A stretch of 64,000 nucleotides of DNA from Rhodanobacter sp. PCA2 (lineage in GTDB: Bacteria > Pseudomonadota > Gammaproteobacteria > Xanthomonadales > Rhodanobacteraceae): contig NZ_NJIC01000009.1 in NCBI RefSeq assembly GCF_013620825.1, positions 743 through 64,742 on the forward strand, given 5' to 3'. The notes beneath the pieces were generated by a model that was not told the origin of the DNA, made no database searches, and worked only from the letters and a program-made list of their open reading frames with translations. How positions within the stretch are numbered: the stretch's first letter is position 1; every line of letters starts with the position of its first letter. Shown piece by piece: positions 57,488 to 64,000 of this stretch. The position numbers and the translations under genes were made by a program.

Positions 57488-58225
57488 TCATTGTGCCGCG
57501 GCCCACACCGCCAGTCCGTGCAGCACGCTGTCGTGTGCAAGCTGCGCGGGGAGGGAGAGCAGGGGCAGCAGCGCGTCCGCGTCGCCGCCGCCCAGGCGCA
57601 GCGCCGGTGCGCCGCCCAAGGCGGGCGCCATGCGCGTGGCGAAACGCTCGATCAGCGCCGCCGCCGCCAGCCAGCAGCCGGAGGCCACCGCGTCGGTGGT
57701 GTTGTCGGCCGCCTCGACGATCGCGCCCTCGTGCGTGGGGCGTACCTGCACGGTGGCGCCCAGCAGGGACTGCTGCATCAGCCGCGGCCCGGGAGCGATC
57801 AGGCCGCCGAGGTGGCGGCCGTCCGCGTCGAGCGCGTCCAGCGTGAGCGCGGTGCCCACGCCGGCCAGCACGCAGGGTGCGCCGCCGTCGGCGCGGGCGG
57901 CGACCATGGCGAGGAAGCGGTCCACACCCAGTCGTTGCGGCTCGGCGTAGGCGTTGCGCACGCCGCAGGCCGCGGCGGGCGTGCGCAGCCAGGCCACGTC
58001 GCGCCGGTATGCCGTGGCGACGCTGCGGGCCACCAGTTGTTCGCGGGCGGCGTCGACCACCGAGGCGCCGAACACCGCCGCCGGCCGTGGCAGCGCCGAC
58101 CACGATTTGGGTAGCGCATCGGCCACGCTGTCGTCCCAGGCCACCGCGCCGCGGCAGCGCAGGTCGTCGCCGTCGTGCAGCGCCCATTTCAGGCGGGTGT
58201 TGCCGAGATCGAGCAGCAGCCTCAT
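57488..58225 (-). CDS. coaX: Type III pantothenate kinase
   Basis: This 245-aa ASKHA-fold kinase phosphorylates pantothenate, the first CoA step, and is not feedback-inhibited by CoA. Phosphate 1 motif LLLDLGNTRLKWAL is at residues 3-16, GVDRFLAMVAAR in the middle and the AGVGTALTLDAL loop after it. The start overlaps the birA stop by four bases (ATGA type), and birA-coaX fusion or linkage is common. With coaD at about 22 kb the window carries two CoA genes. Confidence 0.94.
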   Translation of the reverse strand: MRLLLDLGNTRLKWALHDGDDLRCRGAVAWDDSVADALPKSWSALPRPAAVFGASVVDAAREQLVARSVATAYRRDVAWLRTPAAACGVRNAYAEPQRLGVDRFLAMVAARADGGAPCVLAGVGTALTLDALDADGRHLGGLIAPGPRLMQQSLLGATVQVRPTHEGAIVEAADNTTDAVASGCWLAAAALIERFATRMAPALGGAPALRLGGGDADALLPLLSLPAQLAHDSVLHGLAVWAAAQ

Positions 58226-59211
58226 GTGCGGCGCACCGTGACGTCGGCGCTGTCCACGCGCTGCACTTCGCCGCCGGGCAGGCGCAGCAGCAGGGCGCCG
58301 CGGCCGTCCACGCCGGCGCCGATGCCGTCGCGCTCGCCGTCGGCGCCGCTGAGCCGCAGCGCGCGGTCGCGCAGCAGATCGTGGCGGGCGTACTCGTCCG
58401 CGAACGCGGCAAAGCCCTCGCGTTCGAACTGGCCCAGGCCCTCGGCCAGCGCGGCGATCAGCGCCGTGGCGGTACGGTTGCGGTCCGGCGGCGTGCCGCC
58501 GGCCAGGGTGGCGAGGTCGCAGGCCGGCTGGCCGGCCTGCGCGCGCAGCGCGTCGGTGAGCCGCAGGTTGAGGCCGATGCCGATCACCGCGGCGCACGGT
58601 CCCTGGTATTCGCCGCTGAGCTCGACCAGGATGCCGGCCAGCTTGCCCGGCGCCTGGCCGGGTGCGGCGGCCAGCACGTCGTTCGGCCATTTCAGGCCCG
58701 CCCCGGCGACGTCCAGCGCGGTCAGCGCACGCAGCACGATCACGCCGATTGCCAGCGACAGCCCGGACAGCGCGGCGAAGCCGGTGTCGAAGCGCTTCAC
58801 GCACGAGAGATACAGGTTCAGCCCCGGCGGCGACAGCCAGTGCCGCCCGCGCCGGCCCCGGCCGGCGCTCTGCGTCTCGGCCAACAGCATCGCGAGGTCG
58901 GGCGCCGCGGCACCCCGGCGCTGCAGCTCGCTGGAGGTGGAATCGAGTTCCCAGTGCACTTCCAGCGCGCCCAGCCGATTCGCGACGGCCGGCGGCAGGG
59001 CGGCGCGGATGCGTGCCGCGTCCAGCAACTGCAGCGGCCACGGCAGCCGGTAGCCGCGCGCGCCGCCGGCCTCGATCGGCACGCCGCGCGTGCGCAGCGC
59101 CTCGATCTGCTTCCACACCGCGGCGCGGGTCACGCCGGCGCGGGCGGCCAGTTCGACGCCGGAACGGGGGGCGCCCGCGGCCAGTTCGGCCAGCAAGTCG
59201 GCAGCCTGCAT
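58222..59211 (-). CDS. birA: BirA, biotin-protein ligase and biotin operon repressor
   Basis: This 329-aa bifunctional protein has an N-terminal winged helix (about 1-60, GVELAARAGVTRAAVWKQIEAL) that would bind the biotin operator. The ligase domain has STSSELQRR, the biotin-AMP loop GRGRRGRHW and KWPNDVL, and a C-terminal SH3-like domain. It activates biotin to biotinyl-AMP, attaches it to carboxylase carrier protein and represses when loaded. No bio genes are adjacent. It is the first gene of birA-coaX-SPOR. Confidence 0.95.
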   Translation of the reverse strand: MQAADLLAELAAGAPRSGVELAARAGVTRAAVWKQIEALRTRGVPIEAGGARGYRLPWPLQLLDAARIRAALPPAVANRLGALEVHWELDSTSSELQRRGAAAPDLAMLLAETQSAGRGRRGRHWLSPPGLNLYLSCVKRFDTGFAALSGLSLAIGVIVLRALTALDVAGAGLKWPNDVLAAAPGQAPGKLAGILVELSGEYQGPCAAVIGIGLNLRLTDALRAQAGQPACDLATLAGGTPPDRNRTATALIAALAEGLGQFEREGFAAFADEYARHDLLRDRALRLSGADGERDGIGAGVDGRGALLLRLPGGEVQRVDSADVTVRRT

Positions 59212-59409
59212 CAGCGTACCGCCCGGATGCGGGCCATCGCGATGGAGCGCCGCCGGGGCGTCATCGCGGCGCGTCGACGGAAGATGGGGTAACTGGGTGC
59301 GGACATCCGGCGGATTCTAGCCGGGCGGCGCCTGTCTGCGGCACTGGCGTCCGCCGGAGGTTTCTGCGAGGATCGACGGCCTCGCTTGTGGATCAACGGG
59401 TTGCATGCC

Positions 59410-59751
59410 ATGAGTGCCAGACACTGGATGTTCGGTTGCCTGATCGGCCTGGCCGGCGTGGGCAGCGCCATGGCAGCGGACATGGATGCCTGCGACGCCA
59501 CCACCACCGGTGGTCGCGGTGCGGTCGACAGCAGTGCGCGCGACGCCGGCACCGGCGGCGGCGACGCGGTGGGGCTGAGCCGCGACACGCCCGCCCCGCG
59601 GCGCAACGGCGACACGGCCGGCAACGACGCCGACAACCGCAGCGAAGGCACGGGCGGCGGCAACGAGCATCCTGGCCGCATCTCCGCCCCCGCCACGGCA
59701 CGCCCGGCCACCTTGGGCTGGCAGTCGCTGTTGCCCGGTTCCATCCAGTAA
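59410..59751 (+). CDS. Small exported protein of unknown function
   Basis: This 113-aa protein has a signal peptide (MSARHWMFGCLIGLAGVGSA, cleavage after AMA near residue 22). The mature part is hydrophilic, Gly/Asp/Ala/Arg-rich and probably disordered (TTTGGRGAVDSSARDAGTGG, GLSRDTPAPRRNGD). It ends with LGWQSLLPGSIQ, a C-terminal block that looks conserved rather than random. I do not recognise a named family. It lies alone between birA and the PhoQ-like kinase, convergent with the latter. Confidence 0.65.
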   Translation: MSARHWMFGCLIGLAGVGSAMAADMDACDATTTGGRGAVDSSARDAGTGGGDAVGLSRDTPAPRRNGDTAGNDADNRSEGTGGGNEHPGRISAPATARPATLGWQSLLPGSIQ

Positions 59752-59902
59752 GCCGCTTCCGGAGAGTCGCCCTCTCCGCCGCTGTTCGGCCGCTGCCCCA
59801 TCCCCGCCTGCCTGATCGCGCCCATGCGTGGATGTCCGCGTGCGGCCCTTACGCGCGCCGGCCTTGCATGGGACATCCGCGCCCGTGCCCGGCACGGCGG
59901 CT

Positions 59903-61330
59903 TCACTCCGGCGGCAGCTTCACGCTGAAGCGCGCGCCGCCCAGGTCCGGCGAACGGTCCACCACCAGCTCGCCGCGATAGGCGCGCACGATGTCCTGCA
60001 CGATGGACAGGCCGATGCCGTGGCCTTGCACGCGCTCGTCGCCGCGCACGCCGCGCTGCAGCACCTTCTCGATCTTGTCCTGGGCGATGCCGGGGCCGTC
60101 GTCCTCCACGCTGATCAGCAGGCCGGGCCGGCCGCGGCCGGGCTGGGGCTGCTTCTTCACCACCAGCAGCACCTGGTGGCGCGTCCACTTGAACGCGTTC
60201 TCCAGCAGGTTGCCCATCAGTTCCAGCAGGTCGTTCAGTTCGCCGTGGAAGGAGGCGCCGTCCGCGATGTCGAATTCGCACAGCACGTTCTTGGCGGCGT
60301 AGACCTTCTCCAGGCTCTGCACAAGGTCCTCGGCGTGGCTGGCGATGGGGACGGCGGCGGCGAAGGTCTGGCGGCCCGAGGTAGCCGCGCGGGCGAGCTG
60401 GTAGGCGACCAGTTCGTCCATGCGGCGCACCTGGTCCAGCACGCCGCGCCGCGTGGGTTCGTCGCTGGCCGATTCCAGCTGCGAGCGGATCACCGCCAGC
60501 GGCGTCTTCAGGCTGTGCGCGAGGTCGGCGAGGGTGTGGCGGTAGCGCGTGCGCTGCTCGCGCTCGCTCTCGATGAAGGCGTTGATGCGCTCGGTGAGGC
60601 CGGTCAGTTCCAGCGGGTACTGGCTGTCCAGGTGGTCGCTGTCGCCGTGCTCGACCCGACTCATGTCGCTGGCCACCTTGCGCAGCGGGGTGAGGCTCCA
60701 GCGCAGCAGCAGCAGCTGCAGCACGATCAGCATCACGCCCAGCACCGACAGCCACAGCGCCAGCGTGCGCCGGTACACCGCATTCTCGCCTTCGAGCTGC
60801 AGTTCGGTCTGCGCCACCATCACGGTGGCGGGTGTGGACTTGCGGCCCGGGTAGTCGAAGGTCACGCCGATCGCGTAGTAGTAGAGCCGGCCCATGCGGG
60901 TGTCGACCGGTCCGGCGAACTGGCGCACGCCCACGGGCAGCGGCTTGAGGAAGCGGAAGTCGTGGCCGATCGCCGAGGTCGACTCCCAGTGGTAGCCGTC
61001 CGGCCCCAGGATCACCGCGTACAGGCCGGAGCCGGGCTGGGAGAACTTCTGCGGCGGCGAGTCGGGCGGCAGCAGGCGGCCATCGCGGTTGGCGTCGGTG
61101 TGGGTGATGATGTCGGTGATGGCGGCGTCGTGCAGCCGGCCCTGCAGGCTGTTCAGCGCGCTCTGCTTCTTGGCGACGGACATGACCACGCCGACCAGGC
61201 CAAGGAAGGCGGCCAGCACGAAGCCGGTAGTGATGGCCGAGCGCGCCGCCAGCGACAGCGGGCGGCGCGGCTGGGGCTCACTCGTCGTCGCCGTCGGTGC
61301 GGGGGATGGCAAAGCGGTATCCGCGTCCAC
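59903..61330 (-). CDS. phoQ: PhoQ-like sensor histidine kinase
   Basis: This 475-aa inner-membrane kinase has two helices (about 32-52 and 190-210) enclosing a periplasmic sensor domain (about 55-188). A HAMP segment, His272 in LADLAHSLKTPLAVIRSQLE and an ATPase domain with NLLENAFKWT, DDGPGI and GHGIGLSIVQDIVRAY follow. It pairs with the adjacent PhoP-like regulator. The GTG at 61330 lies 53 bases inside phoP; no later ATG precedes helix 1, so a long overlap seems real. In Xanthomonas PhoPQ responds to Mg2+ and peptides; here that is inferred. Confidence 0.9.
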   Translation of the reverse strand: MDADTALPSPAPTATTSEPQPRRPLSLAARSAITTGFVLAAFLGLVGVVMSVAKKQSALNSLQGRLHDAAITDIITHTDANRDGRLLPPDSPPQKFSQPGSGLYAVILGPDGYHWESTSAIGHDFRFLKPLPVGVRQFAGPVDTRMGRLYYYAIGVTFDYPGRKSTPATVMVAQTELQLEGENAVYRRTLALWLSVLGVMLIVLQLLLLRWSLTPLRKVASDMSRVEHGDSDHLDSQYPLELTGLTERINAFIESEREQRTRYRHTLADLAHSLKTPLAVIRSQLESASDEPTRRGVLDQVRRMDELVAYQLARAATSGRQTFAAAVPIASHAEDLVQSLEKVYAAKNVLCEFDIADGASFHGELNDLLELMGNLLENAFKWTRHQVLLVVKKQPQPGRGRPGLLISVEDDGPGIAQDKIEKVLQRGVRGDERVQGHGIGLSIVQDIVRAYRGELVVDRSPDLGGARFSVKLPPE

Positions 61331-61970
61331 GCACGGTCTCGATGGGCTTGAGGGCGCCTTCCGGGTCGAGCTTGCGGCGGAGGCGGCCGATGAAGACTTC
61401 CAGCACGTTGGAGTCGCGGTCGAAGTCCTGCTGGTAGATGTGCTCGGTGAGGTCGGCCTTGGAGACCAGCTCGCCCGCGTGCAGCATCAGGTATTCCAGC
61501 ACCTTGTACTCGTAGCTGGTGAGGTCGACGATCTTTTCCTCCACCGTCACCGTCTGCGCGGTGGTGTCCAGCTTGATCGGGCCGCAGGCCAGCACCGGCT
61601 TGGACCAGCCGCTGGCGCGGCGCACCAGTGCGTTGATGCGGGCCAGCAGTTCCTCGACGTGGAACGGCTTGACCAGGTAGTCGTCGGCGCCCTGCTTGAG
61701 GCCTTCCACCTTGTCCTGCCAGCCGCCGCGCGCGGTGAGGATCAGCACCGGATAGCGCTGGCCGTGCTCGCGCAGCGCCTTGATCAGCTCCATGCCCGAC
61801 ATCTTGGGCAGGCCCAGGTCGATGATGGCGAGGTCGAACGGGACCTCGCGGCCGAGGTAGAGCGCTTCCTCGCCGTCCTGCGCCGCATCGACGGCGAAGC
61901 CGTCGCGTTTCAGTCGCGCCGCCAGCGTCTCGCGCAGCGGGGCCTCGTCTTCCACCAAGAGGATGCGCAT
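61278..61970 (-). CDS. phoP: PhoP-like response regulator
   Basis: This 230-aa OmpR-family regulator has a receiver with acidic pair at 7-9, phosphoacceptor Asp51 in LAIIDLGLPKMSG and Lys in LVKPFHVEEL. The DNA-binding domain has VDLTSYEYKVLEYLMLHAGELVSKADL and ends with ETVRGRGYRF. The sequence closely fits Xanthomonas/Pseudomonas PhoP. It is coupled to the upstream PepSY gene by TGATG and overlaps the kinase gene. Confidence 0.94.
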   Translation of the reverse strand: MRILLVEDEAPLRETLAARLKRDGFAVDAAQDGEEALYLGREVPFDLAIIDLGLPKMSGMELIKALREHGQRYPVLILTARGGWQDKVEGLKQGADDYLVKPFHVEELLARINALVRRASGWSKPVLACGPIKLDTTAQTVTVEEKIVDLTSYEYKVLEYLMLHAGELVSKADLTEHIYQQDFDRDSNVLEVFIGRLRRKLDPEGALKPIETVRGRGYRFAIPRTDGDDE

Positions 61971-62293
61971 CAGTGTTTCTCCTTGCCGCCGGCGCGGCGG
62001 CCGGGCGGGTTTCTGGGTGACGGGGAAGAGGGTCGCACGTCCTCGCCGGTGGCGGGTATGGACATCAGTCGCACGTGCCCCTCGGGCGTGAGCACCTTGA
62101 TGCGGTACTCGGTGCGGCGGTCCCGGCGCACCGATTCGGCCGACAGCACCTGGCCGTTGGTTTCCTGCTGCGCCCGGGTCACCGCCTCGCCCAGGCTGAG
62201 GTCGCCGGACCTGGCCTGCGCCAGCGCCGCGGGGCTGGCGCCCAGCATCAGCGCCAGGGGTACGAGCAACGGGAGGATTCGGTAGGCCTTCAT
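61970..62293 (-). CDS. Small exported PepSY-like protein
   Basis: This 107-aa protein has signal peptide MKAYRILPLLVPLALMLGAS (cleavage after ALA near residue 25) and a short domain with LSLGEAVTRAQQETNGQVLSAES and YRIKVLTPEGHVRLMSI, which matches the PepSY fold (one helix, then strands). A basic Pro-rich tail ends the protein. PepSY proteins beside PhoPQ-type pairs are thought to modulate the sensor. It is the first gene of the operon, overlapping phoP by one base. Confidence 0.85.
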   Translation of the reverse strand: MKAYRILPLLVPLALMLGASPAALAQARSGDLSLGEAVTRAQQETNGQVLSAESVRRDRRTEYRIKVLTPEGHVRLMSIPATGEDVRPSSPSPRNPPGRRAGGKEKH

Positions 62294-62386
62294 CGGGATG
62301 CTTCGACCACGGTCTGTCTCTGGCCGTTCAGTTTGGGCAAACAGGGCTGAATAGTGACCGGACGGGCGGCCGCTGTCACGCCGCGG

Positions 62387-63412
62387 CTAATGGGAGCATT
62401 CCAGCGGCGCCAGCGCCCGCTCGATCAGCGCCCAGCCCGCGCCGGGCAGGTGCGCGCCCTCGCTGAGCGCGCGGCGGAAACCGCGGGCGCCCGGTTCGCC
62501 CTGGTACAGGCCGAGCAGGTGCCGGGTGATGTGCTTGAGCGCGGTGCCGCGCGCCAGCTCGGCCTCCACGTAGGGGCGCAGGCGCAGCAGCACGTCCGCG
62601 CGGGCTGGCAGCGGCGTGCCGTACAGCGCGTGTTCGACGCGCGCCAGCACGTAGGGGTCGTGGTAGGCGGCACGGCCCAGCATCACGCCGTCCAGCTCGG
62701 CCAGTTGGGCCTGGACCTGTTCCACCGTGGCGATGCCGCCGTTGATCGCCACCACCAGCTGCGGGAATTCGCGCTTGAGCCGGTGCACGCGCGGATAGTC
62801 CAGCGGCGGTATCTCGCGGTTCTCCTTCGGCGACAGGCCCTTGAGCCAGGCCTTGCGCGCGTGCACCACCAGCACCTCGACGCCGGCTTCCAGCATGGTT
62901 TCGGTGAAGTGCTGGAGGTCGGCGTAGTCGTCCTGCTCGTCCACGCCGATACGGCATTTCACGGTGACCGGCACGCTCACCGCGTCGCGCATCGCCTTCA
63001 CGCACTCGGCCACCAGCGCCGGCTCGTACATCAGGCAGGCGCCGAAGCGGCCGGACTGCACGCGGTCGGAAGGGCAGCCCACGTTGAGGTTGATCTCGTC
63101 GTAGCCGGCGGCCGCGCCCAGTCGGGCCGCCTCCGCCAGCTCGGCCGCCTCGCTGCCGCCCAGCTGCAGGGCCACCGGGTGTTCCTCGTGGCTGTGCTCC
63201 AGCAGGCGCAACTGCCGCCCGCGCACCAGCGCCGCGCTGGTCACCATCTCGGTGTACAGCCGCGCGTGGGGCGAGAGCAGGCGATGGAAGAACCGGCAGT
63301 GCCGGTCCGTCCAGTCCATCATCGGGGCGACGCTGATGCGCCAGTCGCCCGGGTCCAGCGGTTTCTGGCCAGGCGGCTGGTGGACATTCAAGGCGGTCGG
63401 GTTTTCGGGCAT
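62387..63412 (-). CDS. dusA: tRNA-dihydrouridine(20/20a) synthase
   Basis: This 341-aa FMN enzyme reduces U20/U20a in the tRNA D loop. Motifs are ISVAPMMDWTDRHCRFFHRLL at the FMN site, YTEMVTSAALVRG, NLNVGCPSDRVQSGRFGACLM with the catalytic Cys, KCRIGVDEQDDY and VVAINGGIATVEQV. The DusA-specific VHARKAWLKGLSPKENREIPPLDY is intact. The ATG at 63412 gives a normal N terminus. It is transcribed alone on the minus strand. Confidence 0.95.
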   Translation of the reverse strand: MPENPTALNVHQPPGQKPLDPGDWRISVAPMMDWTDRHCRFFHRLLSPHARLYTEMVTSAALVRGRQLRLLEHSHEEHPVALQLGGSEAAELAEAARLGAAAGYDEINLNVGCPSDRVQSGRFGACLMYEPALVAECVKAMRDAVSVPVTVKCRIGVDEQDDYADLQHFTETMLEAGVEVLVVHARKAWLKGLSPKENREIPPLDYPRVHRLKREFPQLVVAINGGIATVEQVQAQLAELDGVMLGRAAYHDPYVLARVEHALYGTPLPARADVLLRLRPYVEAELARGTALKHITRHLLGLYQGEPGARGFRRALSEGAHLPGAGWALIERALAPLECSH

Positions 63413-63610
63413 TTCCGGCAATTTTCGGGGGTTGGGTGTTGCCGTGCTACGGCAAATGCCGCACGGCCAGCCACATGGCGCAGCGATGGGATGCCATCGC
63501 GGAGCGCTGCGGGAGCGACGGCCCAATAGGGTACACCGCGCAAATCAGGCCCAGGCGCGATGGCGCCGTGGTGCATGCCGAGGCACGGACCTTCGGAAAG
63601 TACGCGCGGC

Positions 63611-64000
63611 TTACCGGTCCGGATCGATGACGGCCTGCATCAGCGCAATCCCGCCCAGGGAAGCACCCAGCGCGCGCGCGCGTTGCTGCCAGTCACGCAC
63701 TGCCGCGCGTACCTGGCCGGCGATCGCGTCGGCGGCCTTCGCGGAGAGGCGATAGTAGTCGGCCGTGGCCAGCAGCAGGCGCGAATCGGGCGACGGATCG
63801 CGGTCGTCGATCGCGAGCACGTGATGGTCCTTGTCGGGATTCGGGTTCACATCGAATGCCGGCGACAGCTGCCAGCCGTCGCCCGCCCGCAGGAAGCCGT
63901 GATTGCGCAAGTGATCGTCGCGGTTGCCGATCAGGATGTTGAAGAGGACGCGTCGGAACAGCTGTTCAAGGTCGCGCGCAATCTGCGTGGAAGTGCCGCT
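63611..64000 (-). CDS. hipA: HipA-family toxin kinase, C-terminal part (cut by window edge)
   Basis: Only the last 129 codons are in the window; the frame is open to base 64000, so the 5' part lies beyond. RRVLFNILIGNRDDHLRNHGFL contains the catalytic-loop NRDDH/NHG residues, and LSPAFDVNP holds the metal-binding Asp, both typical of HipA Ser/Thr kinases. The end is helical (ADAIAGQVRAAVRDWQQRARAL). HipA proteins phosphorylate tRNA synthetases or other targets and are normally paired with HipB, which would be outside the window. Confidence 0.87.
   Translation of the reverse strand, partial: SGTSTQIARDLEQLFRRVLFNILIGNRDDHLRNHGFLRAGDGWQLSPAFDVNPNPDKDHHVLAIDDRDPSPDSRLLLATADYYRLSAKAADAIAGQVRAAVRDWQQRARALGASLGGIALMQAVIDPDR

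Overview
The window is GC-rich, densely packed gammaproteobacterial chromosome. The gene content and neighbourhoods point to the Xanthomonadales, most likely Rhodanobacteraceae (Dyella, Rhodanobacter or a relative). The clues are a tryptophanyl-tRNA synthetase with a long C-terminal extension, ftsY-AsmA-mutY-yggX in a row, birA-coaX-SPOR, a PhoP/PhoQ-type pair with a PepSY protein, and a MarR-controlled tyrosine-degradation operon. This assignment rests on recognising proteins by eye. No rRNA, prophage, complete insertion sequence or CRISPR array is visible.

Layout. 1-7 kb: a 26-base G run at the left edge, then the two E1 subunits of a 2-oxoacid dehydrogenase, tryptophan 2,3-dioxygenase, a POT peptide transporter, an AraC regulator, a small exported protein and a MarR regulator. 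7-11.2 kb: hpd, a GIY-YIG nuclease gene, hmgA and fahA, which take 4-hydroxyphenylpyruvate through homogentisate towards fumarate and acetoacetate. A perfect palindrome fills the spacer of the probable hpd promoter. 11.4-24.9 kb: mostly housekeeping genes (globin, VOC protein, trpS, arginase, tRNA-Phe, a hybrid histidine kinase, yggX, mutY, AsmA, ftsY, rsmD, coaD, lipoprotein, ferredoxin, gamma-glutamyltransferase). 25-30 kb: two metallo-beta-lactamase-fold enzymes (one a probable subclass B3 beta-lactamase), a TMEM43-like protein, a Nudix hydrolase and ispB. 30-39.2 kb: a complete kdpFABCDE potassium-uptake locus with an extra tiny membrane ORF in front and a TorF-type porin gene between kdpB and kdpC. 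ssb follows with a strong terminator.

40.2-47 kb holds a four-gene signalling operon: TonB-dependent receptor, YfiR-family periplasmic protein, membrane hybrid kinase with a CHASE8-like sensor, and a receiver-EAL c-di-GMP phosphodiesterase. It looks like the YfiR/YfiN switch rebuilt around a histidine kinase and is the strongest candidate for an under-described system. 47.1-56.4 kb is an accessory metabolic cluster behind a LysR regulator: cysteine hydrolase, XapX protein, YtcJ-like amidohydrolase, DoxX, exported VOC protein, alginate-export-type porin, YoaK, a broken second cysteine hydrolase, a free-standing M17 N-terminal domain and an OsmC gene with a one-base frameshift. It ends near tRNA-Thr.

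56.6-64 kb returns to core genes: tRNA-Thr, SPOR protein, coaX, birA, a small exported protein, phoQ/phoP-like genes with a PepSY protein, dusA, and a HipA-family gene cut by the right edge.
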